This document shows, piece by piece, positions 1 through 8,117 of a DNA stretch of 15,397 bases. The stretch is taken from positions 1 to 15,397 of the forward strand of contig MGXW01000105.1 in the NCBI GenBank assembly GCA_001801495.1, read 5' to 3'. The notes beneath the pieces were generated by a model. The model searched no databases. It had not been told where the DNA came from and saw nothing but the letters and a program-made list of their open reading frames with translations. The DNA is from Gammaproteobacteria bacterium RIFCSPHIGHO2_12_FULL_37_34 (GTDB taxonomy: Bacteria; Pseudomonadota; Gammaproteobacteria; DSM-16500). The position numbers and the translations under genes were made by a program. Numbering within the stretch: position 1 is the first letter of the stretch; each line of letters begins with the position of its first letter.

Positions 1-1601
1 GGAGCTTCTCTACTATGATCAATATGATCATATGCGATAACTTCAGCAATCACATTTAACAAAAAAGCAATTCCATCAGGACGAAAAGCATGTAATAGCA
101 TGGTATCTATCAAGCCAAGCGGATTCTTATCATTTTTTAAAACAATAGGATAGCCCCTGTCATTTCTTTTATATTGAATAAGAGGTTCCCCATGAGTGTA
201 ATACTTTTTATCAGCTAGGCGCTCAATAAATTGCTGGTACTCGCTTTTTGCATACAGGTTCAAAGCGGCCTGAATATTGTTATTTAATTCTTCTCTTATT
301 TCTACTTCCTTAGAAAATTCTTTTCCTTTTTTTACCAATTTATAACCGCCAAGAATGCCAGCACCAATTAAAACAGGCGCAGAAACAAACCATGCGATCC
401 CTCCTGTCACAATACCAGCAATAATGTACGCTATGCCTAGGCCTATAGCACCAGCCCCGCCACTTGCGCCTAAAGTCGAAACTGTACCACCTGCGATGTA
501 ATGTGCTTTTTTATAAATGTTAAATTGGTTAATCAAATCCCTGTGCATCTTGTGTTGCACAATAGTGCTATCCGGAGTCACGCTAAAAGCCTGTTGACAA
601 GTTACTGTAATCTCTTGCATATAATGTGGAGATGAAAACTTTGAAGATGTGTTTATAGGGTTGCTGGCTAGATCATCTCCTTTTTGATGAGTAATGAGTT
701 GATTTTTTAATGCTTTTAAATGGGATTGCAATTGAATAATAGTGTTTTCTTTTTCAGGCAGATCTTTTGAGCGCTCCGCTAAACGCAAGGCACCAATGAT
801 ATAAATTTGTGCTTTAAAAAAAGCATTTTGTGCTTCATAGCACGCAGCTAACTTTTGCCGTGCCTTGATTTGATCTGCAATTAAAATTTCATCCTTAATG
901 ATGTTATTGGAATTAGTAAAATAAGCAGAACTAATAATTCGTTTAAAACACTCTGTTGCTCTTTGTAAGGATTCGTTAGTTGCTTGTGCTAAATATTTTT
1001 CACCTTCTGCCATCTGATCATTCACATTAATAGGTGCTATTTGTTCTTTTAAATCATTTATTGCTTTTTGTATACTTTGAGCTGTATTCTCTGAAATTAT
1101 TTTGCTATCAATATTTTTATCTGGATGAAATAAACTAGAAAATGTGTGGCAGCGCTTTTTGATTTCAGCATTATTATAATCAAGATCCATAGCAAATACA
1201 TCGTTGGAGCTTGTCTCAACCTCTGCTAAAAAATCTTTATTAATAAATTCTTGCCATGCTTTGATGTAGTGTTGTTGAATAGGGTACTCTTCCTCCATGC
1301 CGATATCTTCTTCATTTAAAAAAGGGTGTACTAACTTTCTAGTTTTGTCTTTTTTATTTGTTGATTTCTTTCTGTGAACAAGGCCAGGATGCGCTATCTT
1401 ATTATGAGGAGCATGAGGTGGTGTTGAGAGTAATTTTTCGTATTGTCCTCTTAAGGGTTCACTAAAATTATGACGAATGATTTCAAAAGCCAATTGTAAT
1501 TTATCAATGAGTTGCAGCGCATTACTTATTTCAACATCACTTAATTCCTCACTTTGCTCAACTAGCGGTAAATATGGATTATTAACTTGTGAATGAAACA
1601 T
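1..1601 (-). CDS. J-domain protein with membrane hairpin, partial (C-terminus beyond left edge)
   Basis: I translated this frame by hand from ATG at 1601 and it stays open to base 1 (533 codons), so the C-terminus is outside the window. The start has a Shine-Dalgarno GAGGAA eight bases upstream. Residues 135-190 look like a DnaJ J domain: VFAMDLDYNNAEIKKR, then FHPDKN with the HPD triad at 159-161, followed by a helix. This suggests stimulation of an Hsp70 ATPase. Residues 190-345 are mostly helical and charged. Residues 368-425 form a glycine/alanine-rich hydrophobic hairpin (TLGASGGAGAIGLGIAYIIA, then GGIAWFVSAPVLIGAGILGG) followed by lysines, suggesting membrane insertion. About 110 further residues run to the edge. 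It lacks the Gly/Phe and zinc regions of classical DnaJ. It is divergent from the gene at 1871. I do not recognise the full architecture; a secreted co-chaperone-like effector is an inference. Confidence 0.8.
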   Translation of the reverse strand, partial: MFHSQVNNPYLPLVEQSEELSDVEISNALQLIDKLQLAFEIIRHNFSEPLRGQYEKLLSTPPHAPHNKIAHPGLVHRKKSTNKKDKTRKLVHPFLNEEDIGMEEEYPIQQHYIKAWQEFINKDFLAEVETSSNDVFAMDLDYNNAEIKKRCHTFSSLFHPDKNIDSKIISENTAQSIQKAINDLKEQIAPINVNDQMAEGEKYLAQATNESLQRATECFKRIISSAYFTNSNNIIKDEILIADQIKARQKLAACYEAQNAFFKAQIYIIGALRLAERSKDLPEKENTIIQLQSHLKALKNQLITHQKGDDLASNPINTSSKFSSPHYMQEITVTCQQAFSVTPDSTIVQHKMHRDLINQFNIYKKAHYIAGGTVSTLGASGGAGAIGLGIAYIIAGIVTGGIAWFVSAPVLIGAGILGGYKLVKKGKEFSKEVEIREELNNNIQAALNLYAKSEYQQFIERLADKKYYTHGEPLIQYKRNDRGYPIVLKNDKNPLGLIDTMLLHAFRPDGIAFLLNVIAEVIAYDHIDHSREA

Positions 1602-1870
1602 TCTTAGGGTTCCTCAAGATAAAAATAGCTCGTATTTTGATCATTTATAACATTTGGTTCCAACAATAATCAGTTAGGGGCAAACCTTAACATGCCATGC
1701 ATGCGCAGAAATGTAAGCTATTGACCATATATCACGTAAGACATAAGATATATTTTACTGACGAAGCGTTTTTTTAATTGTCTATAAGGGTATTTTAAGA
1801 AAAATTGTTTACATTGCTAAAATGATTCTATCTAATTTAGCTCCATCATTGCTTTTAAGGAGAAAAACGA
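1602..1870. other. Divergent intergenic region
   Basis: This stretch separates the minus-strand J-domain gene from the plus-strand gene at 1871. I see no coding frame of interest. It holds a good plus-strand promoter near its right end (listed separately). For the minus-strand gene only a TATAAA-like -10 (plus-strand bases 1644-1649) is visible, without a convincing -35. The stretch around 1740-1800 is very AT-rich. Confidence 0.6.
1808..1836 (+). promoter_or_regulatory. Sigma70-type promoter for the gene at 1871
   Basis: TTTACA (1808-1813) and TCTAAT (1831-1836) each match the consensus at 5 of 6 bases and are separated by exactly 17 bases. Transcription would start near 1843. An AAGGAGA Shine-Dalgarno (1857-1863) then precedes the ATG at 1871. 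Confidence 0.55.
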
Positions 1871-3085
1871 ATGATATTTAATTTTAAATTTTACAACCCT
1901 TTCGCGCATGTCATGCGTCCTAATTCTTCTTTCCCCCATTCTCATACATTACAAACTGATTTTATGAAAAAGGTAGAGGATACTACATATGTATTTGACT
2001 CTCTTTATGATGATGCCACGCTTGGGCTATTTGGTTTTGTTGAGGATTTAAAAGAACTCTGTGCGGTAGAGCGGGAAACAAGGTGTGCCCTTCATTTAAT
2101 GTCGACTCTTCCGGAGACAAAATTATGGAAATATAAAAATAGCTATATTTTGATAGAAGAGGATACTCTTACAATAGGTGGAAATCACTTGTGTTACGTG
2201 TCGATACGCTTTTCTTGCACGCGCAAGCTTTATTATGTTGATACCAATGGAAAACCTGAAATAGTTAAAATAGCCGACTTTGAAAAATTTATTAGCAAGT
2301 TGACTGGGATGGTCCCTCAACTGAATAAAATTAAGATTGAAAAAATATATCTGTCGGATAAAGAATTGAATCAGTTGATCACATTAAATGGAGGGCACAA
2401 ACGACCTGTCGAACCTAAAAAAAATAAAATACAACTTATCGCAGCCCATTTGAAAAAACTCGCCGCCAATGTATTCTATCATCCATTACGCGCTATTGAT
2501 TACCTGGGAAATGCTATTCTGCGCCTTATTTTTGTATTTACATTGACAATTGCTATGCTACCAATCATTGCAATTGTACATGCTATCTCACAAACAGTTG
2601 CATGGTTTAAGCGTCGCACAGCAGAATCCATTAGTATAGAGGAAGAGGAAACGGTGGATAAACCCCCAGTAAATTTTCATGGTTCCACACAAGCTCTCAT
2701 CAAACAAACACTGGGACAATTTTTACATAGTCCTCAATGTCGTAAAGAAATAGAAAAGCTTAACTTGGAAGAAGTGATTGTGGTAGAAAAAATAGATAAA
2801 ACTAAGCGCACTGCAACAGTAACAATATCAGGAATGTCAGAAAGAATTGGCATTGATCAAGGAGCAAACAACCGCTATTGTTGCTCGATTGAAAAGAAGG
2901 ACATTCCACTACCAGAACAAGAAAGTGAATTGCCACCTATTAAACTTAAATTAAACACGGGTAATGGTGAATATATTTATGCTTTATTTAAGGAACGAAA
3001 TGACCCTCGCCTTAAAGCGCTATGCGAACTAAACTTTAGTATTGCTGATCAATTAGATTGGAAGCAATTTTTTAAATCAAGATGA
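1871..3085 (+). CDS. Orphan protein with one membrane segment
   Basis: This 404-residue protein is not recognised. The ATG is preceded by a strong AAGGAG at ideal spacing and by a promoter, so the start is secure. Residues 1-180 form a soluble, mixed alpha/beta-looking region with no motif I know. Residues 180-212 are basic and helical. Residues 214-246 are strongly hydrophobic (NAILRLIFVFTLTIAMLPII and onward) and end in WFKRR, which fits one long membrane segment or a tight hairpin. An acidic linker (EEEET, about 257-261) leads to a second soluble domain (265-404) with a beta-rich stretch at 300-345. There is no N-terminal signal peptide. It converges on ispA with three bases between the stop codons. 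The organisation of a soluble domain on each side of a hydrophobic block resembles intracellular-pathogen effectors, but that is inference. Confidence 0.75.
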   Translation: MIFNFKFYNPFAHVMRPNSSFPHSHTLQTDFMKKVEDTTYVFDSLYDDATLGLFGFVEDLKELCAVERETRCALHLMSTLPETKLWKYKNSYILIEEDTLTIGGNHLCYVSIRFSCTRKLYYVDTNGKPEIVKIADFEKFISKLTGMVPQLNKIKIEKIYLSDKELNQLITLNGGHKRPVEPKKNKIQLIAAHLKKLAANVFYHPLRAIDYLGNAILRLIFVFTLTIAMLPIIAIVHAISQTVAWFKRRTAESISIEEEETVDKPPVNFHGSTQALIKQTLGQFLHSPQCRKEIEKLNLEEVIVVEKIDKTKRTATVTISGMSERIGIDQGANNRYCCSIEKKDIPLPEQESELPPIKLKLNTGNGEYIYALFKERNDPRLKALCELNFSIADQLDWKQFFKSR

Positions 3086-3088
3086 TCA

Positions 3089-3991
3089 TCATCTCTTTCT
3101 TTGTAGCAAGCATCCTGTTAATTCACGTAATAATTGTGCTTGATGGCCAAACATATTAATGGCATCTAGTGCATCATGATAAAGCGATTGAACTTTTTCT
3201 TTTGCTTGGTTCAGTCCATAAAGCAAAGGATAGGTGCATTTGCTGTTTTTAACGTCTATGCCTTGAGGTTTGCCAAGTAATTCAGTGTTTGCTTCCATAT
3301 CTAAAATATCGTCTTGAATTTGAAAAGCAAGACCAATGCGATCACCAAATTGTTTTAGAGATTGTTGGTGAAGTTCATCGTCGTCATTTGAACTTAATCG
3401 ACCCAACTCAACACAGGCAGATAATAATGCTCCTGTTTTTAGACGATGGATATTTTCTAATAAATCTAAAGAGATATTTTTATCGCTCATTATTGAAAGA
3501 TCAAGTGCTTGCCCAGCTGCCATACCAAATGGCCCGCAAGCTGCACTTAAAGTAGCAATCATATCCAGACGGCGTTGGGATTTTAAAGGCGCAGGGTAAC
3601 TTGCAATGATTTGCATAGCAAGTGTATGCAAGGCATCGCCAGCTAAGACCGCCATCCCTTCACCGTATACTTTATGACAAGCTGGTTTGCCGCGACGTAA
3701 ATCGGCGTTATCCATACAAGGTAAATCATCATGGATAAGAGAATAGGTATGAATCAACTCAACAGCGCAAGCTGGAAGATCACTATTTTCTAAAGGTGCA
3801 TCAAATATACGGCCAGTTGCATAAATCAACAGAGGGCGTATGCGTTTTCCGCTGTTTTGCAACGTGTATTCCATGGTGTTTTTAAGAGCTAAAGCTGGTG
3901 TGTCACGCAGATAAAAATCGTAAACTTTTTCAAGACGTGGGATACAAAGTTGAGAAAATTCGTCCAAAGTTAAATTAGTTGTTGTGCTCAT
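3089..3991 (-). CDS. ispA: Farnesyl diphosphate synthase (geranyltranstransferase)
   Basis: IspA condenses isopentenyl diphosphate with dimethylallyl and then geranyl diphosphate to give farnesyl diphosphate, the precursor of undecaprenyl carrier and quinone tails. The product is 300 residues, like the 299-residue E. coli enzyme. The first aspartate-rich motif is DDLPCMDNADLRRG (88-101), the bacterial DDxxxxD form. The second is QIQDDILD (224-231). GKRIRPLL (48-55) and HRLKTGAL (182-189) supply the diphosphate-binding arginines and lysine. The frame is open further upstream (to 4090), but family length and the MSTTTNLTLDEF beginning favour the ATG at 3991. This overlaps the end of xseB by 17 bases, which implies translational coupling. 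In many gammaproteobacteria dxs follows ispA; here it does not, and the next gene is convergent. Confidence 0.95.
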   Translation of the reverse strand: MSTTTNLTLDEFSQLCIPRLEKVYDFYLRDTPALALKNTMEYTLQNSGKRIRPLLIYATGRIFDAPLENSDLPACAVELIHTYSLIHDDLPCMDNADLRRGKPACHKVYGEGMAVLAGDALHTLAMQIIASYPAPLKSQRRLDMIATLSAACGPFGMAAGQALDLSIMSDKNISLDLLENIHRLKTGALLSACVELGRLSSNDDDELHQQSLKQFGDRIGLAFQIQDDILDMEANTELLGKPQGIDVKNSKCTYPLLYGLNQAKEKVQSLYHDALDAINMFGHQAQLLRELTGCLLQRKR

Positions 3992-4247
3992 TTCTTTCAG
4001 GGCTCTCATCTTGATCTTCCCTATAAATTGATAATTCTTCCTGATTATTATTTTGGATGAGGATTTGTACCTTTTGCTCTGCTTCTTCAAGTATTTTTTG
4101 GCAATGCTTGACTAAAGTAATCCCTCTTTCAAAATGGGTTAAAGATTGTTCTAAAGTTAATTCTCCATGTTCCATTTTTTCAACAAGTTGAGAGACTTCA
4201 GCCAGCGAGTCTTCAAGAGTAGGTAGTTTATTTGGTCGTTTTGTCAC
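3975..4247 (-). CDS. xseB: Exodeoxyribonuclease VII small subunit
   Basis: XseB is the small subunit that, in several copies, joins XseA to form exonuclease VII, which degrades single-stranded DNA from both ends. The diagnostic region is LEDSLAEVSQLVEKMEHGEL (11-30), then TLEQSLTHFERGITLVKHCQ (31-50) and AEQKVQIL (56-63), all matching the family's two-helix core. I prefer the GTG at 4247 (90 residues), because GAGGG lies eight bases upstream and the family is about 80 residues. A longer reading from TTG at 4301 (108 residues) is possible but has no good ribosome site. The acidic C-terminal tail is normal. It lies 57 bases after icd and overlaps ispA. xseA is not in this window. Confidence 0.9.
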   Translation of the reverse strand: MTKRPNKLPTLEDSLAEVSQLVEKMEHGELTLEQSLTHFERGITLVKHCQKILEEAEQKVQILIQNNNQEELSIYREDQDESPERNEHNN

Positions 4248-4304
4248 TTGGTACGCCCTCTTTACTGAATGAAAGGTAACGCATATTTGCAGAAGATACA
4301 AGCC

Positions 4305-5768
4305 TTACTGTCCTTGCGCTAGCGTAAATCCTAGCTTTCCATCAAAGGTATATAAATTTTCTGTTTTGATCACATCCAGCAAAAGTGTATGACATTGTGC
4401 TAAAAGGTCAATGATAGTTTGATGAGTAATGAGTTGCAGGTTGTTTAAATCAGATGAAGATTGAAAACGACAGCAGCAATGGCGCAGATAAGGCGCATCA
4501 ATTGTGCTATGAGGCCAAATTTTTAAACCGCGACTTGTAATAACAATCAACTGCAAAGGTCCGTTTAAAGTCGATAATTTGGCAGCTAATTCATGAGCAG
4601 GCCTATCGTTTGGATTATCAATGAAGATATCTACACCCACTAATTTTTTTTCATTGCAAACATGTGGGCGGCCACCATAACATTCAATTTTGGTATAAGC
4701 ACCTGTTTTATAATGCACGGGTTTAAAATGAGATGGTTGCTGACCTAATCGTTCTATGACTGCATGCGCAAATTCTTGTGTTCCTACTTTTTGTTTGCTG
4801 TGTGTATGAGAATAAATGTCAGCAGTATGCATACCATCTTCTAGGGTTTTCAGCCAAGCATTTTCAATTAAAGATGCGGTTTCAGGTTGATTGATATGGA
4901 TGAGCATTTGAATGGCTGCATTTAATAAACCAGAAGGATTTGCAATATTTTTACCTGCAATATCAGGAGCAGAGCCATGTATCGCTTCAAACATGGCCAT
5001 TTGAGTACCAATATTAGCAGAACCCGCAAGGCCAACAGATCCCACAACTTGCGCAGCAACATCAGAAATAATGTCACCATATAAATTTAAAGTGACGATG
5101 ATATCAAAACGTTCTGGGTGACTGGCTAATAGCGCGGTACCGATATCGACGATTAAATGCTCGTTTTCAATTGTTTTATATTCAGCAGCGATTTCATTGA
5201 AAATTTGATGAAATAATCCATCGGTCATTTTCATAATATTATCTTTAGTAAAACACGTTACCTTTTTACGATTAAATTTTTGTGCATACTCAAATGCATA
5301 TTGAATAATTTGCTCGCAACCTGGTTTGGTGATTAGCTTCAAACATTGATAAACCTCTTCTGTTTGTCGATGTTCAATACCAGCGTAAGTATCTTCTTCA
5401 TTTTCACGAATGATCACAAGATCAACAGAAGGATAGTTTGTAGCAATATAAGGCGCGTAAGATACGCAAGGCCTAACGTTTGCAAATAAGCTTAGTGTTT
5501 TACGTAAGGTAACGTTTAAGCTTTTATAACCACCACCTTGAGGGGTAGTGATGGGTCCTTTTAATAATACTTTTGTTCGTTTTAAAAGCTCCCATGCAGC
5601 ATGAGGAATACCAGATGTATTTCCCTGCAGATAAACTTTTTCACCAACCTCAATCAATTGTGGATCAATAGGAGCTTGAGCTGCATCCAGGATATGGAGT
5701 GTTGCTCGCATGATTTCTGGGCCAATTCCATCCCCGTAAGCAATAGTAATTGGCGTTTTAATACCCAT
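4305..5768 (-). CDS. icd: Isocitrate dehydrogenase, Rickettsia/Thermus type with C-terminal extension; predicted NAD-dependent
   Basis: This enzyme oxidatively decarboxylates isocitrate to 2-oxoglutarate in the TCA cycle. At 487 residues it matches the longer class known from Rickettsia and Thermus (about 480-500), not the roughly 416-residue E. coli class. Visible motifs are GDGIGPEI (12-19), KSLNVTLRK (82-90, substrate Ser83, Asn85, Arg89), NVRP (97-100), RENEEDTYAG (121-130), TKDNIMK (174-180) and NLYGDIISD (228-236, metal-binding aspartates). In the cofactor loop HGSAPDIAGKNIANP (264-278), positions that are Lys344/Tyr345/Val351 in the NADP-specific E. coli enzyme are Asp/Ile/Ala. That is the NAD-type combination, so NAD preference is inferred. 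Residues from about 345 form the C-terminal extension. GGAG lies five bases upstream of ATG. It follows murF by 12 bases in one operon. Confidence 0.9.
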   Translation of the reverse strand: MGIKTPITIAYGDGIGPEIMRATLHILDAAQAPIDPQLIEVGEKVYLQGNTSGIPHAAWELLKRTKVLLKGPITTPQGGGYKSLNVTLRKTLSLFANVRPCVSYAPYIATNYPSVDLVIIRENEEDTYAGIEHRQTEEVYQCLKLITKPGCEQIIQYAFEYAQKFNRKKVTCFTKDNIMKMTDGLFHQIFNEIAAEYKTIENEHLIVDIGTALLASHPERFDIIVTLNLYGDIISDVAAQVVGSVGLAGSANIGTQMAMFEAIHGSAPDIAGKNIANPSGLLNAAIQMLIHINQPETASLIENAWLKTLEDGMHTADIYSHTHSKQKVGTQEFAHAVIERLGQQPSHFKPVHYKTGAYTKIECYGGRPHVCNEKKLVGVDIFIDNPNDRPAHELAAKLSTLNGPLQLIVITSRGLKIWPHSTIDAPYLRHCCCRFQSSSDLNNLQLITHQTIIDLLAQCHTLLLDVIKTENLYTFDGKLGFTLAQGQ

Positions 5769-5780
5769 GGTTATCTCCAG

Positions 5781-7139
5781 CTAAAGTATTAATTCAGCGA
5801 CAATCTTCTCCATACGCATGGAACGTGATCCCTTAATTAATATGGTTGTTTGATTATATAGAAATGGTTTAAGCGCATCGATGAGTTTATCTTGTTCACT
5901 AAAATGATAAGCGCCTTCACCAAATGCATTTGAACAGTGAGCGCTTAGTTCGCCATAGGTGAATAAATAATTAATGCCAGCTGCCCGAATTTTTTCACCT
6001 GCTGCAAAATGTAGGGGTTTCGCTTCTGTGCCTAATTCTTTCATGTCGCCTAACACAAGAATTTTTTTCCCATGAAAAGTAGCAAGCGTTTCAACCGCAG
6101 CTTGTAAAGAAAAGGGATTAGCATTGTATGTATCATCAATAATATTTACCCCATTTGCTAACGCGTGTAATTGCAGGCGTCCAGGTACGGATTCCAAACT
6201 TTCTAAACCTTGTTTAATTGCAGTAAGGTCGATATCCATGGCCAGTGTAGCTGCGGTAGCAGCAAGAGCATTTAAAATATTATGTTTGCCAAGTAAAGGA
6301 AGCTGGATATCTATTTTCCCTTTTGGAGTGAGGAAGGTGATAGCGGATGATGGTGTGTTTTCATGAATAAGAGCGCGAATATCAGCATCTTGATGATAGC
6401 CAAATGTTAACAAAGAATGATCGTTAATTTCTTTTTGCCAATAGGTAAAAAAAGCGTCGTCTCGATTTAAAATAGCCACACCATTTGTTGGTAAATCGAT
6501 AAAAATCTCTGCTTTAGCGCGCGCAACACCTGCTATATCACCGACACCTTCAAGATGGCAAGCAGCAGCATTGGTAATGACAGCGATTGTTGGATGTGCG
6601 AGTTGGGTGAGGTATTTAATTTCGCCAAAATGATTCATACCCATTTCAAGAACGGCATAGCGGTGTTTGGGATGAAGACGAGCGAGAGTGAGTGGTAAAC
6701 CAAGATGGTTATTGAGCGTTCCTTGAGTTGCTAATACGTGAGTACTATTGTTTTGGCATGCAGCTGTTAAAATGGCAGCAATCATGTTTTTAAGCGTTGT
6801 TTTACCGTTGCTACCCGTTACTGCAATCATAGGAATGTGAAATAATTTGCGCCAAGCCTTACCTAATAGACCAAGAGCCATTACCGTATCATTCACTAGT
6901 ATTTGTGGAAGTGGTGATGCTATTAAATGGGTGACCAACGCTGCGCTCGCACCTTTTTGATAAGCGGATTCAACATAATTGTGCCCATCAGCATGTGATC
7001 CTTTTAGTGCAATAAAAAGATTCGAAGGTTGCAAGGTGCGTGTATCGATGCTCAAACCAGTAAATTTTTTATCGGGAAATAGGGGAGAAGTAGGAGTATT
7101 TAGAATGTTTATAGCTTGCGCCAGGGTCATTTCGATCAT
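5781..7139 (-). CDS. murF: UDP-N-acetylmuramoyl-tripeptide--D-alanyl-D-alanine ligase
   Basis: MurF adds D-Ala-D-Ala to the UDP-MurNAc-tripeptide, the last cytoplasmic step of peptidoglycan precursor synthesis. Numbering from the ATG at 7139 (452 residues, the same length as E. coli MurF), the ATP loop TGSNGKTT is at 108-115, TLNNHLGLP at 141-149, EMGMNHFGEI at 165-174, ARAKAEIF at 206-213 with the lysine expected to be carbamylated, GKHNILNALAA at 284-294, and DDTYNANP at 335-342. The N-terminal IDTRTL and FIALKG match the MurE/MurF substrate domain. The frame extends to an ATG at 7169, but GGAT lies six bases before the 7139 ATG and the family begins there. It is first in the murF-icd-xseB-ispA run, away from the usual dcw cluster neighbours murE and mraY. 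Confidence 0.95.
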   Translation of the reverse strand: MIEMTLAQAINILNTPTSPLFPDKKFTGLSIDTRTLQPSNLFIALKGSHADGHNYVESAYQKGASAALVTHLIASPLPQILVNDTVMALGLLGKAWRKLFHIPMIAVTGSNGKTTLKNMIAAILTAACQNNSTHVLATQGTLNNHLGLPLTLARLHPKHRYAVLEMGMNHFGEIKYLTQLAHPTIAVITNAAACHLEGVGDIAGVARAKAEIFIDLPTNGVAILNRDDAFFTYWQKEINDHSLLTFGYHQDADIRALIHENTPSSAITFLTPKGKIDIQLPLLGKHNILNALAATAATLAMDIDLTAIKQGLESLESVPGRLQLHALANGVNIIDDTYNANPFSLQAAVETLATFHGKKILVLGDMKELGTEAKPLHFAAGEKIRAAGINYLFTYGELSAHCSNAFGEGAYHFSEQDKLIDALKPFLYNQTTILIKGSRSMRMEKIVAELIL

Positions 7140-7245
7140 CATTTCATCCGCTTCAAAAACATGGTTCATGATATGATACCATTCTTAGCGTAAAAATTCT
7201 CGGGGTGAGGCTTTTTCAAAAATGCGATGGGTATGATGCTAAGAT

Positions 7246-7317
7246 TGGGCGATAGTGGTTTCGAACCACTGACCCCTACCGTGTGAAGGTAGTGCTCTCC
7301 CGCTGAGCTAATCGCCC
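7246..7317 (-). tRNA. tRNA-Val (anticodon CAC)
   Basis: On the minus strand a full cloverleaf can be drawn: acceptor GGGCGAT/ATCGCCC, D arm GCTC/GAGC, anticodon stem CTACC/GGTAG around loop TTCACAC (anticodon CAC, reading GUG), and T stem AGTGG/CCACT around TTCGAAA. The discriminator base is A. The 3' CCA is not encoded (ATC follows). It lies upstream of murF on the same strand with no clear terminator between them, so read-through into murF is possible. Confidence 0.95.
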
Positions 7318-7331
7318 ATCAATGCAGTGCA

Positions 7332-7360
7332 ATTCTATGAAGGTGCATTGGAAAGGTCAA
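7332..7360 (-). promoter_or_regulatory. Promoter of tRNA-Val
   Basis: Read on the minus strand, TTGACC (complement of 7355-7360) and TAGAAT (complement of 7332-7337) are 17 bases apart, each 5/6 to consensus. Transcription would begin about 7325, eight bases before the tRNA. Its -35 box is one base from the -35 of the phoB promoter on the other strand. Confidence 0.65.
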
Positions 7361-7376
7361 CAGAAACGCATACAAT
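7348..7376 (+). promoter_or_regulatory. Promoter of phoB
   Basis: TTGGAA (7348-7353), a 17-base spacer and TACAAT (7371-7376) form a good sigma70-type promoter, with a start near 7383 and a leader of about 27 bases before the phoB ATG. I see no Pho box over it, so the autoregulation known for E. coli phoB is not evident. Confidence 0.55.
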
Positions 7377-7409
7377 TTCCTTCACGCTGAAAAAATTAGG
7401 GTTCTCTCC

Positions 7410-8117
7410 ATGAATAAAATTACGTTGTTAGTCGTTGAAGATGAAGAAGCTATACGCGATATGTTACGTTTTTCATTATCTCCAGCAGATTTTATTCTAA
7501 TGGATGCCGAAAATACTAGTAAAGCAATGGATGTGTTAGCACATTATATACCGGATGTTATTATTTTGGATTGGATGTTACCAGATAAAAGTGGTATTGA
7601 TTTTATCAAAATAATCAGAAAACAGGATCTTTTAAAAGATATTCCTATTATTATGCTTACCGCGAAAGCTGAAGAAGATAATAAAATTAAAGGATTGATG
7701 GTAGGAGCGGATGATTACCTCACCAAACCATTTTCTCCTAACGAACTTTCGGCGCGAATTAAGACTGTATTACGTCGTGGATTAATCAAATCAACTTCTG
7801 ATGAAATTAAAGTAGATCGTTTGATTTTAAATGTTAATAAATGCCAAGTGTCTATTGGGGAACATGTATTGAAATTAACACCAACAGAATACAAAGTAAT
7901 TTATTTTTTTATGCTTCATCCCAATAAAAAATATTCGCGGGATCAATTAATTACTCATATATGGGGTCGTAATGCTTATATCGATGAACGTACGATTGAT
8001 GTGCAAGTGAAACGATTGAGGCATAAACTCAAACCTTTTGGCTATCATCATTGCATTAAAACGGTAAGAGGTAGTGGCTATTTTTTTTCTGGGGCAGATG
8101 ATGAAAAAACAAAATGA
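7410..8117 (+). CDS. phoB: Phosphate-regulon-type response regulator PhoB
   Basis: This 235-residue OmpR-family regulator has a receiver domain (1-122) and a C-terminal winged helix (about 133-228). Acidic pocket residues are Glu10-Asp11-Glu12, the phosphoacceptor is Asp54 in IILDWMLPDKSG, the switch threonine is Thr84 in MLTAKAEE, and the lysine is Lys106 in LTKPFSP. The DNA-binding domain shows LTPTEYKVIYFF (156-167), the recognition-helix region ERTIDVQVKRLRHKL (193-207) and TVRGSGYFFS (218-227), which match PhoB more than other OmpR relatives. In the family, phosphorylated PhoB dimers bind Pho boxes and activate phosphate-starvation genes. It overlaps phoR by about 20 bases. A Pho-box-like site follows phoR. 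Confidence 0.92.
   Translation: MNKITLLVVEDEEAIRDMLRFSLSPADFILMDAENTSKAMDVLAHYIPDVIILDWMLPDKSGIDFIKIIRKQDLLKDIPIIMLTAKAEEDNKIKGLMVGADDYLTKPFSPNELSARIKTVLRRGLIKSTSDEIKVDRLILNVNKCQVSIGEHVLKLTPTEYKVIYFFMLHPNKKYSRDQLITHIWGRNAYIDERTIDVQVKRLRHKLKPFGYHHCIKTVRGSGYFFSGADDEKTK

Noticed and set aside
1740..1806. Possible PmrA-type or other effector-regulator box upstream of the gene at 1871
   Set aside because: There are TTAA-containing words in this AT-rich stretch, but no tandem repeat at the right spacing.
3992..4090. Longer N-terminus for IspA
   Set aside because: The extra residues are Lys/Ser-rich, lie within xseB in another frame, and exceed the family length; ATG 3991 gives the expected 300 residues.
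7140..7169. MurF start at the upstream ATG
   Set aside because: It would add ten non-conserved residues without a good ribosome site; ATG 7139 fits E. coli MurF length and has GGAT at suitable spacing.
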